Counted from the stretch's first letter, positions 1 through 12,045 are shown. The stretch: 64,000 bases of DNA from Brachypterus glaber (GCA_958510825.1 OY294050.1:7355340-7419339), one strand, 5' to 3'. Translations and numbers: made by a program. Notes: generated by a model not told the origin, from the letters alone.

Positions 1-918
1 CTAAAATTTAAAGTAGACACAATATTAGACTCCAAATATATTTTCCAGATACATAAGATTTTTTACAAAAAACTCTAATAGATTTACCCAGACATTAACT
101 AAATTAAATAAGAATTTGACCAATAAGATGTCAGAATTATATGACACATTTCATTTAATTGTTTAAATTCTTAGTCGTTCTTAGTTTAGTGTTAATGATT
201 GGTTTAATTAACCTTTTCTGAATGTATTATTAAACATAAATTTTCTCCAACGACAATGTTCGAAAACTTTTAACTTATAAGTTTAGTTATAACCTAAACA
301 CCCAATTAAGGCAAAAAGAGCATTATTTAAAGTGATAAAGGGCGCTCTTTATCTAAAATTGGATTAATCTCACCAATAATCGGATTTAATTTTGGGGATG
401 GGTATTGTATGATACAAAACAACTGTCTAAAATCCAATAAGGCATTAAAGTTTATCGGGCATAGTGCCGCTATATTCGCGTTTTCCTGCACAGATAAAAA
501 TAATATCCTAAACCAAATAAATATCATTTAAGCAAAGCGAATGTTAACTTTATATTTATTTATTTATTTATTTATTGGTGTAGATACACAGTCATGGAGA
601 GCCCAAAATAAGCTTTTTTCTATTGTTGTATTTTTAATACTGAATGTTATTTTTTAATACATATCTTTTATTTATATCGCCACCATTGGTATTTAATACT
701 TTACGTGTGATATTAAATACTGCAATGTGTGTATTGTATACAAAATGTTGTCATACTAACATAGAGACCGTGCTGGTACATTTGGATCCCCACGCAACAT
801 GTGTTTATTAATACTGTAAAATTTGGTAAATAATATCACAGTTATAGTTTGGTATACTTTAAGTTGTAGATGTTGTGTTATTGATCTAATTTAAAGTATG
901 TTATAGTATTTAGTAAAA
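1..918. other. AT-rich stretch without a recognisable gene
   Basis: No open frame longer than 66 codons and no recognisable protein is seen here. The only notable elements are a short TTTA run near 553-575 and a 21-bp sequence at 463-483 that recurs at 1241-1261. It looks like decayed intergenic DNA. Confidence 0.5.
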
Positions 919-1069
919 TAACAATCAGTAAATAATACCAAAATTTTCATTAGTAATAATACAGAGAAAAGTAAAAAAAAGGATCGATTATTTTGTCAGT
1001 GTGTAATTGTGTGTGGTTGAAATCTTTATTATTACTAATCAAAATTTTGGTATTATTTACCAATTGTTA
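919..1069. repeat. Hairpin-forming inverted repeat (MITE-like)
   Basis: Two arms of about 42 bp, 919-960 and 1028-1069, are reverse complements with about three mismatches. They share the core ACCAAAATTTT / AAAATTTTGGT and are separated by 67 bp. No target-site duplication is evident, so it is either a small foldback element or the inner part of a larger one. Confidence 0.7.
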
Positions 1070-1684
1070 ATTTTTCTGAATAACACGCAATGAAAACAAA
1101 GCGTATTACCTACTTGGAAAAATTTATAGGTATTTTTTTAAGGCAAAATTTTAACTAACCTACTGAATATAATTTTTTTAATGGAACATAACATGTTCGT
1201 TTTTGTTAGAGTAAGATATTATTTTTGTGTGTGTGTGTGGTGCCGCTATATTCGCGTTTTGTGTATACGAATGAAAAGTAGGAAACAAGGATTGTATTCA
1301 AAGGACCTTTTTAAAGCAGATAGCAACCATTTTGTTGCTGTCGATGCATAAGAATAGGACTCAAATATATTGATGGTAAATATTCGTATAAAATATCCTT
1401 TTTTACACCGATATTGAAGAGCTTACAGAAAAAAAACTGATAAATTTTATAATACATGTTTAGACGTTTTATTTAGTTAAAATATACATATATTTACTGT
1501 AGGATTTTAGGTGTTGTAGGGTAAAAAGGGGAAACTTTAACATATTTTTTTCACTACTAGATTTAGAAGGCACCATTACAATTTAGATAGATTTTAAAGC
1601 GAAAAATTAAGTTGTCTTCTACTAGGAGATAATGTAATCAACTGTTTTTTCTTGTAACGTTAGATGTTTCTGTTTTTTGGGGAC

Positions 1685-2095
1685 GACAAATCTGAATCTG
1701 ATAATATTTTTTTTCTAATTTCACCCCCTAAGGGATGGGGGTAGTTTTCGTGGAAATTGCTATATTGGGGTTTTTGAGGTTAATGAAAGTGAATCTGATA
1801 ATAAAAAACTTCTAACCCCCTGAGGGAGATGGTTTTTGTAAAAATTGGTATATTGGGGTTTTTGAGGTTTCTGAAAGTGAATCTGGTAACAAAAAAAATC
1901 TTACTCCAGCCCCTAAGGGGCGAGGGTTAGTTTTATTGAAAATTGATATTGGGTTTTAAGGTCGCTAGAACTGAATCTTAAAATAATTTTTTTCCAAAAC
2001 CACCCCCTCAGGGGCGGGAGCTAGTTTTCGTAAAAATTGGTATATTTGTGTTTTTAAGGTTGCTGAAAGTGAATCTGATAATAAAAAATCAATTT
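1685..2095. repeat. Degenerate tandem repeat, about 4 units of 105-110 bp
   Basis: Successive units contain a CCCCTnAGGG(G) palindrome, then AGTTTT..GTAAAAATTGGTATATTGGGGTTTTTGAGGTT in degraded forms, then GAAAGTGAATCTGATAA. Units are roughly 10-30% diverged from each other. The minus-strand frame running through the end of it has no family signature and is taken as chance. Confidence 0.75.
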
Positions 2096-2177
2096 CACGC
2101 ACGGATGTGAAAAGTGGGAAACCTCTTTTACTGGGCAGTGGATTAGATTTTGTAGGTATCTGACTGAAAGTTGTCCC

Positions 2178-2431
2178 CAACGAACTAACAACTATTCTCT
2201 CTAGAATACGCATACCGTTAATATAAAGTATCGCCAACATCTCGGTTTGTTTGTAAACAAATAGTAGGTATATTCAGGCCTGAACAATAACAATTACCAG
2301 TAACTGTTATTGTTGTCTCTGTTAGAACAAAGCTGTGCAAGTAAGACAGACAAATGTATATGTTGGCTACGTTTTTTTCAGTTTTTACAAATGAAATGCC
2401 TATTCTAGAGGGAACAGTTATTAGTTCGTTG
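2178..2431. mobile_element. MITE, copy 1 (CAACGAACTAA ends, 8-bp target duplication)
   Basis: This 254-bp element has terminal inverted repeats of about 36 bp, starting CAACGAACTAA and ending TTAGTTCGTTG, with an inner TCTCTAGAATACGCAT block. The flanks carry GTTGTCCC on both sides, an 8-bp target-site duplication typical of hAT-like or P-like insertion. A second copy lies at 12046-12298. There is no coding capacity: the 135-codon minus-strand frame across it is a chance opening. Confidence 0.85.
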
Positions 2432-2639
2432 GTTGTCCCCTTTTGCAGTTTGGTCCTTGTTTGAATATTGAACCGACATGTATTCCCAGAGCTTGTATTG
2501 AGCGATTTAGAGTTCCCAAGTTGCAGTAATCTGGATAACAAGCATTTATAGTCACCTATCAAAAAATACAGAAGTATTGCAAGCGTAAATGCAGTTAGTT
2601 TGTATATTAAAACATCACTATGCATTAGGATGCCCAGTC

Positions 2640-3135
2640 AAAATTAAAAAATGGATTTTTTTAGGGTCACACCCCATATAAATGTTCATTTAGGTCAAAA
2701 ACCAACCCTCATTTTTTTTAATTCTGAAAGAGTCGCTTTTTTAACTTCGGACAAAAATTAAGTTATATACTGAAAAATATTTAAAGAGTCTCAGGCCATA
2801 TGCCCTAAAGACCATATTAACCTGCTAAGCACATTACCCATTTTCAACCCTATTTTAAACTCAAAAAAAAAAATATTTAAAAAAATTTAAATATATAGTT
2901 AAATGGAGAATTTCATAAGCTTTAAAATGATGTATCACACGACCCCCCTTTCCATTAAAAAAAATATCCCCCATGTCTCCCTGCCCACATTTTAAGAGCT
3001 GAATGTATTAAGTACCTATATGCTAAAAGATATTTTAAGTTTTCTTACTTAAGAGTTCTAAATTTAAAAAGTCGATATCTCAACTCGTTCAAAAGTTAAG
3101 AGGGGGGGGGGTGACTTTTGGCGGCTCCGTATCTT
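2640..3135. mobile_element. Family A element, 5'-decayed copy
   Basis: The right half, from about 2840, matches the intact family A element at 8693-9425. It has the AAAATGATGTATCACACGAC block, CTGCCCACATTTTAAGAGCT, then GATATCTCAACTCGTTCAAA and a G-run before TGACTTTTGG. The terminal GGACCGCACTGTA is mutated (GGCGGCTCCGTA) and the left half is not clearly recognisable. Confidence 0.7.
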
Positions 3136-4210
3136 AAAAGAAACAGCGTATTTATAACTACAGTATTCTGCGGTAGTTATTTATCCTGTAAACGTAGACC
3201 ATGATGATGATAGAACAGATAGAACAAAAATAATGTATATTAATACTAAAAACAGAATATTCAATATTGCAAATAAATATTTTTTAACCGATTTAAAAAT
3301 AAATTTAAAACGTTTTTTATTTTTTAACTGATTTAAAACGGTTTTTAATAAAACCTCAATTTTATACCAAAAGATAACTTTAGTAAATATTTCCTAGGGG
3401 AAATAAAAGTTTAGCAAAATCAAAAACGTTCCGAAAACTTTGTTATAAAACCATAATTCTTGGCAACTTTCGAATAGGTAACGTTTTCAAATTCATAGCT
3501 TGTAAATTATACATTTTCAATGCATACATTTTATAGAAAATTTAAAAACTGTAATGCCGTATTATACAACGTCAAATTTCCCAAGGGCCATTTTCCGCAA
3601 TGTTTCCAATTTTATGTAGTGTGCCAGAACGCTTTTGGCAAATCGTTTTTTTAAAATAACAAAATTTGCTATTTAATGTCCCAAGAAGCCTGTTTTAAAT
3701 TTAAAAGGGGCTTTCCCCAGTGGCGTGGTGTGGATATAGGTGAGTTAAATTGGATTATATTTCTAAAAAACTTTTTGGAACTTGGATTTGTAATGATCTC
3801 TGCGAGAGGTCCGAAATAAGTGAAAGGTCCAATGCCCGCCAGGCGTCCCGACCCTACACCCCAAGGTTTTCTTATAATTGAGAAATTCATAATGAGAAGC
3901 TCTAAAAGTTGTAGACAACAACTAGCTTAAAAGGGACATGTATACAGGGCCGACGTGAGGCAGAGGTCTGGGTTAAAAAAGCGGTACCTTTCTCACGTAC
4001 ATACTTATAGTTAAATAAAGTTAATATAAGCTTGTTTTGTTTGTTTTACTGTTTAACGTCGTTTTTCGCTGCTATGGCCTAATTGACGGGATATAAGCTT
4101 GTTAAAAAATAATTATTAAAATCCTGCACTCGTAGAATGGCGATTTCTCCCGTTAGATTAGACAGGGACAACAGTTCTACCCAAAAAGGATAGAAGACAT
4201 ACATATACTC
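3136..4210. other. Unassigned intergenic DNA
   Basis: No gene or convincing repeat is seen. A GC-richer patch at about 3700-3870 has a 73-codon frame without family resemblance. CAGGGCCGACG near 3945 resembles the tip of a hAT-type MITE, but no matching second end was found. Confidence 0.4.
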
Positions 4211-4211
4211 C

Positions 4212-4293
4212 CACTTCCACCCAACCAAACAAATTCTGTATTTGTTCTTTGTTGAACAAATACAATATTTACTTGGCCGGGCGAAAAGTGTAA
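4212..4293. repeat. Small hairpin MITE, copy 1 (diverged)
   Basis: An 80-bp palindrome related to the one at 4396-4485. It contains CCAACCAAACAAATTCTGTATTTG and a matching CAAATACAATATTTACTTGG arm, with CACTT..AAGTG at the tips. It is more diverged than copy 2. Confidence 0.65.
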
Positions 4294-4395
4294 CAATTTA
4301 ATTTTTATTAAAGAAATTACTGGCCCCATCTAAATTTTAGTAGAATTATCTTATTCTACAGATTCACATTAGCTATGTTCGTTCGTACCGCTCAG

Positions 4396-4485
4396 TGCTA
4401 CACTTTCCGGCCAACCAAATAAATACTGTATTTGTTGTATGAAAAACAAATACAGTATTTATTTGGTTGGCTCGAAAGTGTAGCA
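4396..4485. repeat. Small hairpin MITE, copy 2
   Basis: A 90-bp near-perfect palindrome starting TGCTACACTTTC and ending GAAAGTGTAGCA. The inner arms are CCAACCAAATAAATACTGTA and its complement, around a short GTATGAAAA loop. The close pair at 4212 suggests local duplication or repeated insertion. Confidence 0.8.
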
Positions 4486-4876
4486 CAAATGAGATAGAAA
4501 TAGGGTAGACGTCTTTTGTTTCATAATTATAGTTGTAGAGATCTCCATTGATGCTACAGTTCTCCAACACTTATATTATTCACTAAATGTATTAATTCAG
4601 TACCTGTAAACAATTTGGGCTCTAGTCCAAAGAACGTCAACTGCATAAGCTACCAAGTTCGTTAAAATTTTCAAAGTTATGGCCGTTTGTCGCATTGGTC
4701 TAATTTAGAATCGAGCCTAATTGCTTTCGGTCACAAAATTCATTTACATAGATTTATTATTTCGAGTATGATGTTAAATATTCACAATTTTCTATTTATG
4801 TACTTAGGGGAAAGTGGGGTAACACCGCTACCGTAGGGAGAAGCTTAATAAGAAATAGTTGTAATATTTTTAGCAC

Positions 4877-5024
4877 TATAGTAGGTATACCCAGTACAAA
4901 GGTCTATTTTTTGTTAAAATGTCCGCTTATTAGCGTTTATTATACGTATATTTTGTAATTTACCTATAATAAACGCCTAATAAACAGAAATTTTAACAAA
5001 ACATGGACCTGGGTACCTACTATA
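4877..5024. repeat. Hairpin MITE, about 150 bp
   Basis: The left arm TATAGTAGGTATACCCAG..GTTAAAATGTCCGCTTATTAG pairs with the right arm ending CTGGGTACCTACTATA. Homology may extend outward, since AATAAGAAAT near 4850 matches ATTTCTTAATCC near 5085. There is no coding content. Confidence 0.75.
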
Positions 5025-6435
5025 TACAACAATAAAGGCTAAAATACATGTTTATTTTTATCTTTACTTATTTAAAAACAATAATTTCTTAATCCGTTAA
5101 AGTTAGCATCTTTAAGAGGGGACCTTTTTATTTTAACAAAAGATTAAAACTAAGTAAATAATGGTTTGATTTTAAAGATAATCATTGTATAGAAAAAAAA
5201 AAACAAAACCTACTTACCACCTAAGTGTAAAATCTTTTTGTCTGAGAATAAATGACAGAAAAAATAATGGTGACATAATTTTGGCCATAAGTAATTTAGA
5301 TATCCTATCTCCATTTATTTATTATTCCTAGAAACACAAACAACTACCTGCTGATATTTTTTGGCTTTTTATACCACACATTTAAGAAACAAAACTTACA
5401 GGTAAACATATAGTTTGACACTCAGACTGAGTAATTATTTCTTTTCAGAAGACAAAAGAAAAGAGAAATATAGCATACCTATATTTTTAGGTTAAGTTAT
5501 GCAAAGAACAACACGCGTGCGAGACTATAGTAAATAAAAACTAGTATATTAAATACTGATGTGGAAAATGTTTCATTTCCTGAGGGAAAGTTAGCTGATC
5601 AAGGGGCGGACAGATAATTCCCGAAGGAAAAATTATATTTTCCGCCGAGGTTTGTATACCGTTTTATTCACAATTTTTACCTATTTTATTAACAATTTTA
5701 TATTTTATGTTCCACGATAAAACTGACACCATCTTTAAATTTATAAACACCGGTAAAGTGAGTTACACTTTTTTGCTTTATCAATGCATGTATAGATGGC
5801 GATCTCTACGAAAATAAAATAAAAAATAACTATTATTTTATATTACTTTCAGAAACTTTCAGAAATGACAATTTAATTGGTTTTAAATTTAATATCTTTT
5901 AGAAATACGAATATATTGCAATTTAAATGTGTATGATGTTATTTTAAAAAAATAAAAGTCCAAACTTTTTGGGTAGTAGAAGTTAACAATACCTGATTTT
6001 CCATCTTTTACGTATGTTATTTCTAAATGATTGTGAATAAACTAAATAAATACAAGCTTAGCTTAGCTTAGCTGCAAGTGTAGCAAAACTATTACTTATG
6101 CATAAAAATAATTCCCTTATTCCCTTTTGTATTCTACATAAAAATTAATGCTATCAATTTGCTGCGGTTAAAAAAATTATTAATTTCTATGAAATTCGTT
6201 GCTTCTCGTGAAACTTAGCGGTCAAATAGGAGTGAAATTTGTTATTTATTAAGTGTTTTTAATGTCACAACATAATAGGTATTATAATATTAAAAAATAT
6301 TTCAACCACAATCAAGCGATAAAATTAGTATAATAAAGAAAAAATATCTGAAACGCAAAAGCGTTTGAAAACTTTTATATTTTAGACGAACAGAATAGAG
6401 GAAATGGACTACACACTTTTTGTCACACTTCCTTT
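5025..6435. other. AT-rich intergenic DNA
   Basis: No coding frame or complete repeat is recognised. A short GCTTAGCTTAGCT run occurs near 6057-6072. Confidence 0.4.
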
Positions 6436-6439
6436 GCCT

Positions 6440-6811
6440 TTCCTCACTTCTAGCAACTCCAGAACACTTCTGTGCATTCGTATGTATTATTAAACACACA
6501 CACACACCAATCCCTACTGCCCATGATATATTTGTATATCTTAGCCAGAACACTTTTGCATATTCGTATGTATTATTAAACACTTTTGCGCATAGATATG
6601 TTTTACCAATCTCTAATGCGCATGATATATTTGTATATCTTTGCGAGAACACTTTTGCGTATTCGTATGTATTATTAAACACGTTTGCGCATAAATATGT
6701 TTCACCCATCTTTTCTGCGCATGATATATTTGTATATCTTTGCCAGAACACTTTTACGTATTCGTATGTATTATTAAACACTTTTGCGCATAAATATGTT
6801 CCACCAAAATG
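6440..6811. repeat. Tandem array, about 4 units of 99 bp
   Basis: The marker CGTATGTATTATTAAACAC recurs at 6479, 6565, 6664 and 6763 (spacings 86, 99, 99). Between markers lie GCGCATGATATATTTGTATATC and GAACACTTTTGCGTATT. Because 99 is a multiple of three, long frames stay open on both strands (a 159-codon minus frame and a 130-codon plus frame). These are by-products of the repeat, not genes. Confidence 0.85.
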
Positions 6812-7095
6812 AATACATTATATATTCAGCAGCGACATTGGAAAGCCTCAATGACGAATCGTTGATTCACTTAGACGTGGAAGATGATGAATCTGAGACA
6901 GAAGTTGAGGTACCTAAAAAAGTTCCTGTTACAGAGGTTCTGGCAGCACTAAAAGTGGTTTCACAATGGGCAGAGCAAAACAATGTTGGCGTTAATGACA
7001 TAGAAAGCTTAAGAAACATTCAAGACAGAGCGGTAGCCATCCACTGGTCAGCTAGAAAGATTCAGACAAAAATTACATCTTATTTTAATCAATAA
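6784..7095 (+). pseudogene. Tigger/pogo-like transposase C-terminal fragment
   Basis: The frame ends in a stop at 7093-7095 and reads through an acidic stretch (LDVEDDESETEVEVP), then helical sequence with VTEVLAALKVVSQWAEQNN and IESLRNIQDRAVAIHW. This resembles the acidic linker and C-terminal helices of Tigger/pogo (CENP-B/DDE) transposases. The DDE core, helix-turn-helix region and any upstream coding sequence are missing, because the frame enters directly from the 99-bp tandem array. The apparent ATG at 6784 or 6799 therefore lies in or next to repeat sequence and is not a native start. The family assignment is by resemblance only. It is a dead transposon remnant and no host function is implied. 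Confidence 0.45.
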
Positions 7096-7329
7096 ACTGG
7101 AAAATTTAACTTAATAAATATGTTTGTAAGTACCTACAATTTTTTTTTTTGAGTAAATTTTAAGTTTAGAGGGCATTTCTGTTAGTATTCTGCATTTATA
7201 AATATACCTTCGATGGTGTGAACATCTCGATAAGATGAACACGTCCGGTTTTTTTGTGTTCACACTAGCGCGAGTCCACTGTAGTTAGATTTAATAGCAT
7301 TTAGTTGGGGCAATTTGTTGAGACTAAAG

Positions 7330-7550
7330 GGTAATAGTATATTATTCAATGAGTGTATAATATTTGCTATTAATCAATGAGGGTGAATTTTGTGACACGA
7401 GCCGATAGGCGAGTGGCCTAATCGCCCGAATACACGAGTAGAATACTATACTTTATCCACGTCTGTTTTGAAGTTTAAACGGTTTATTTTTACAGACTCG
7501 TGATTAATAGGCCTATTAATCTCGGCCGTGGATAAAATTTATAATCTCCA
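7330..7550. repeat. Palindromic module with CGAGCC..GGCGAG core
   Basis: It contains ACGAGCCGATAGGCGAGTGG at about 7397, and outer complementary blocks around TTTATCCACGTC and GCCGTGGATAAAA. The GCC..GGC hairpin flanked by direct CGAG is the same design as in family B and the 7.9-kb repeat. Element limits are unclear. Confidence 0.5.
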
Positions 7551-7889
7551 AATATGCAGATTTATGTTGCCCTGACGATCGATCAATCGACTATGGAATT
7601 TTGATTTTTTGTTTGTTTGAAAGTTATTAAGGGGGTATTTTTTTGTAGAAAAATATATTGGCAATTTGACTGAGAGCCGTACCTAAACATTTCACATTTT
7701 CTACAACATAGTAATACTTAGTGTTTTTTGAACCTTTGTTTACAAAATTTATGATTTTAAAAGAATTAAGTCTTTTCTTTTTAATTTTCTTTAAAACATC
7801 TAATAATCTTAATGGAAACGTATTGTTGACGGGAAAGTCTAGACCAAGTCGGAAAAATAATAATTATTTAGATAACTTATGATTGTTAT

Positions 7890-8500
7890 GTCTCAACTAG
7901 CTTGGGGAAAAATAATTATAAGCCATATATGGCTCGTACATAATAGTATATTAAAGTACTAGTTTCATAACATACGTTTTTAGCGCACGAGTACAAGTTT
8001 AGAAAACGAGCCGCTTGCGGTGAGTTTTCTAAAGTACTAGTGCGCTAAAAACGTGCTATGAAACGAGTGCTTTATACAATTTTTTTCTATTTTGCTCTAA
8101 AGTTTTAAAAAACTTACATTTAAATTGATGACTGATTTAGGGATTTTTGTTTTAAATTGGCATTACCGTTTTCGCCATGTTTAAAATTCTAAGAACGAAT
8201 ATTATTTTGATATATTTTATAGTAATTTCTTCTCTTTTCCACTGCAAGTAACCAAGCCACAATTTTAACAAGGTAAAACATAACCTAAACACAAAATTTT
8301 GTAGAAAATTAAACTTTAAACCGACGCGTCGCGACGTTCACAATTGCACGGCAAATGTCAAGAGATAGACTTTTGTCTGTTGCCAACCCAAAAAAAGTAG
8401 AGACCTCTTATGGGCCTATAAGAACAAGCAAAATGCGTGTGATTATAATCATAATTATGAGCTTATTAGAGTCGCAAAATAGAAAAAAGATATATCTTGA
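7890..8500 (+). repeat. Dispersed repeat, family F, copy 1
   Basis: This ~600-bp noncoding repeat has a hairpin module at its left end (TTTTTAGCGCACGAGTAC ... AGTGCGCTAAAAACG around CGAGCCGCTTGCGGTGAG). The body ends GACCTCTTATGGGCCTATAA ... GCGTGTGATTATAATCATAA. The body is repeated in reverse at 40433-40830. Confidence 0.7.
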
Positions 8501-8692
8501 AATTTGTGAGTTATAGTAGGCCTTTTTTCCTAGACAGGTACAGATTTTCCATCAGGCAATCTTAAGTTATTGCCTAGGATGGAAAATCTAAAAAAATATA
8601 GAATAAAACTGGAGGGTTCTATGAGACATGAGTCCTGGTCCAGGATTCCTAGAGTACATTCACACGATAAATAACTTTATTTAAATAATATA

Positions 8693-9425
8693 TACAGTGC
8701 GGTCCAAAAGTCACCCCCCCCCCTCTTAACTTTTGAACGAGTTGAGATATCGATTTCAAATTTAGAACGTTTAAATAAGACAACTTAAATTATCTTTAAA
8801 CATATATTTGATACTTTTATCTCTTAAAATGTGGGCAGGGGGGCATGGGGGGATTTTTATTTAAATGGAAAGGAGGGTCGTGTGATACATCATTTTAAAG
8901 CCTTTAAAATTCTCTATATAACCATACATTTTTAAATTTTTTAAACATGTTTTTTAAGGTTTTGATTTTTCAGTTTTTTGTGCTAAAAAAATAAATTTTA
9001 AAGTTTTTTTTTTGTTAATTTTTATTTATGTCAACTAAAATTAGTTGAAAAGTATAATTTACTTTTTTTTATTATGAAATTAGGCATTTTTAAAAAATTG
9101 TTTGGATTTTTTAGAGAAATTTTGACAAAAATACCCATTTTCAACCCTATTTTAAATCCAAAAAAAAAAATTTTTAAAAAAATAAAAAATATACAGTTAA
9201 ATGGAGAATTTTATAAGCTTTAAAATGATGTATCACATGACCCACCTTTCCATTGAAAAAAATGTCGCTCCATGCACCCCTGCCCACATTTTAAGAGCTA
9301 AAAGTATCAAATATATGCTAAAAGATAGTTTAAGTTGTCCTATTTAAGAGTTCTAAATTTGAAGTCGATATCTCAACTCGTTCAAAAGTTAAAAAGGGGG
9401 GGGGTGACTTTTGGACCGCACTGTA
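8693..9425. mobile_element. Family A element, intact (TA-flanked, long inverted repeats)
   Basis: A 733-bp element flanked by TA on both sides, with ends TACAGTGCGGTCC and GGACCGCACTGTA. The inverted repeats continue through AAAAGTCACCCC, GAACGAGTTGAGATATCGA and the GTGATACATCATTTTAAAG block. TA targets and TACAGTG tips suggest mobilisation by a Tc1/mariner-type transposase. It has no coding capacity. Related copies or halves lie at 2640-3135, 27001-27250 and 49150-49645. Confidence 0.85.
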
Positions 9426-10375
9426 TATAAATTTATTAGGGTGACCCACCAAAATTTGAAATTGAAAAATTTGGAGGTCTCAACCACCATTAAATTTGTT
9501 CATTGGGGTAAAAGTACAACACTACCCAAAAAACTTGTTGCTATATTCAAGTGTATGAGTAATTGTTTTTTTTTTGTCCAAGGTTGGCAATATCGGTATT
9601 TATAAATCTTCATCGTCGAAATTTAAAAAATTTTAATACTGTTTGCCGAAAATTAGTGATTAAATATTTTTAAGGTCGTTGAAACCAAATCCGATGTTAA
9701 GAATTGAGGATTAAAATGACATTTAATATGGCGCAAGCCAATTTTAAAATTTCGACGCCATATTGGATGCGCCATTTTAAATTTTAATTTTTTAACAACC
9801 TTAAAAACCCTAAATATTGTTCTCTGAAATAAATGAAAAAACTGTAATCTGAAGATTCAAAATTGACGGTCTTCTGGAATTTTGAAATGAAAAACCTTGA
9901 AAATTCTCACTGTGCCCCTATTTTAATTTTGTTCATAAGTTGATAACTTTTTTTTAAGTGTAAAAGAAGATCACCAGCCACGTAAAAAAGAAAAAAATGG
10001 GCCTCAGAAAGCCGAAAAAAAAACTTTGTTCCAGCTCACCATGTTGTTCTTATAGCGTTAAATCGGATAAAAAGTTTTGACTTTTAAATGGGATATTTTT
10101 TAATGCTTTAGTTGAAATAATTGAATATAAACTGTCGCCACGCCGCACGAATTTGCTGCATCTGCTTGAACACCATTTCGGATTACATTTTGTTTGTGAA
10201 AGAAAGGAAACAAGGGAAATTAAGATATGGACTATAATGTAATTGCTTTAAATTTTGTACTAACGCAAAATCAAATAAGAAATTATTTCATAGGACTTTA
10301 GAAAAGAGTTTTCAACTTTTCAGCATGAAAATTCAAACTGGAGCTGAGAAGAAAGTTTTTTCAAACTTAATGGAG
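9426..10375. other. Unassigned AT-rich DNA
   Basis: No gene is recognised. A partial palindrome around 9725-9790 (ATATGGCGCAAGCC ... GATGCGCCATTTTAAA) resembles decayed MITE arms, and similar words occur near 55000. Confidence 0.4.
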
Positions 10376-10379
10376 ATAC

Positions 10380-11040
10380 CGTAGAGGTCGTCACACTTTT
10401 TTTAGATGCTTTTAGACAACCCCTCCTCCATGTCACACATTGTCACAAAGTCTTGCCCCCCTATATGACGTCACACTCTAATTTTACTAAAAAATAATGG
10501 TTTGTTCTTGCGGTGGCAGAGGAGCGGTTACTGCTGGAATTTTGCTTGTAGACGCTGTCCTTGATGTAAAATAATAAAACATGTTGCCTTGTTTTTCGTA
10601 GCGGCTTATTGCAAATTTTTGATTTCTCGTTCCGTATTTTCAACAACGATTTTTCCTTTTTTGAGGTTAAGTCACAATTTATTAACTTCAGTTTGCACAG
10701 TTTGTTTTGATTTACCAGGATGTGCTTTACCATAAGCTTCATAGAACCGAAATCCGACATGACTGTCTTTGATATTCAACTTTTATCGAGAAATATAACA
10801 CTACGAATTCACAATTTGTCAGTGCTGACATCTTAACGTAAAACCATGAAGAAATTCCAACCTCCAAAATATGAAAAAATCTGCTTATCAGAATGTAAAA
10901 AAGTCAAATTGAGTAGGTCAATAAAATTTTTGTTGTGAGATTACACTGGGCCAAGCCCCCTCCCCCATGTCACACTTCGTCACAAATTCCTGACTCCCCT
11001 CCCCCTAAACGTGTGACGTATTTTATGGACGACTCCCTAG
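10380..11040. mobile_element. Putative MITE with GTCACAC/GTGTGACG ends
   Basis: The left end (GTAGAGGTCGTCACAC) and the inverse of the right end (GTCGTCCATAAAATACGTCACAC) are similar. Each is followed inward by a CCCC-rich block with ATGTCACA..TCGTCACAAA..CTTG. The same architecture is seen at 51044-51785. The 99-codon minus frame inside shows no family signature. Confidence 0.55.
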
Positions 11041-11049
11041 GGATACTCT

Positions 11050-11505
11050 AAATACGTAAAAAAATAAAACCGGTTTGTTTTTTCACCCAAAAAAAAAAAA
11101 ATAGGGAGAGTCTTGGCTGCTAGGGTTATGAAGGATTACTATTTTGGGCCTTTCCTAAGGGATCAATGGAGTTTTGATAACAATCCCCCAAAGCAATAGT
11201 ACACTATATCAGTAACGATTTAATCAATGGGTGTAAATTGTTTTTGTTTAAAATATCTCTTAACTAAAATTATAAGCTTTTAACTATGCTATTTAAATAT
11301 TTGTCCCATTTCAAGTGTTGATCAATCTCTATACCTAGATATTTGATACTTTCAACTTCTTTGCGAGACTCTTTTTTAACTCCGGAGTGGGTATGTCATA
11401 TTATGAATGTGGGTATGTATACTGTTAATTATAAGCAAGCGTTAATTTAGCAATAGAAAGGACTAAAATTTATTTACCAAAAATATAATGCAATGCATTA
11501 TTAAA
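11050..11505. other. Unassigned DNA with a GTCTTGGCTGCTAG remnant
   Basis: The GAGTCTTGGCTGCTAGGGTT word near 11108 recurs inside the inverted repeat at 50785-50990. Nothing else is recognised. Confidence 0.4.
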
Positions 11506-11511
11506 GGATAC

Positions 11512-11704
11512 ACTCAAAGTTCAAAAGGTCGTATGTTAATTTTACTTTGTTTTATTTTGCTGCTAAATTGTGGCATTTTAATAAAACGCCACAATTTAGT
11601 AGGCTCTCTAAATAGAGTTGGCATTAAAGTGTGTGAAGTTTAAAAAGTCCTACAATTTAGAACAACAAAGTAAAAATTAACATACGACCTTTTGCACTTT
11701 GAGT
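11512..11704. mobile_element. Hairpin MITE, 193 bp
   Basis: Arms of about 55 bp: ACTCAAAGTTCAAAAGGTCG on the left pairs with CGACCTTTTGCACTTTGAGT on the right, continuing through TATGTTAATTTTACTTTGTT. There is no coding content. Confidence 0.85.
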
Positions 11705-12045
11705 GAGGATATACAGCAAAATTTATTATATTTTATGCCAAGCACACTCTTAAAACTTTGGGGATACCATATCCCATGTTACCTACGCATCACAAAATTG
11801 TTAATCCTATTAGGTGGATTTGCGCACACATATCCAGCCTAGTATTGCTGCTTCGATAAATTAGAATTAACATTATTCACTTTTGGAGGAGATGGCAACA
11901 TAGATAAATTACAATTGAATCGTTTATTTTAAAAACATGATAAGTCCATCTACAGAAACAATATAACAGAATTTATTTTTAGTATATATATGTAATTATT
12001 ATTGTGTACGCACAAACCAGCCAGCAGCTATCGTGGTCCGTGTAC

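Noticed and set aside
2218..2625. 135-residue minus-strand frame
   Set aside because: It spans a MITE with clear terminal repeats and has no domain; composition follows the local DNA.
6302..6781. 159-residue minus-strand frame with NNTYEYAKVF repeats
   Set aside because: By-product of the 99-bp tandem array.
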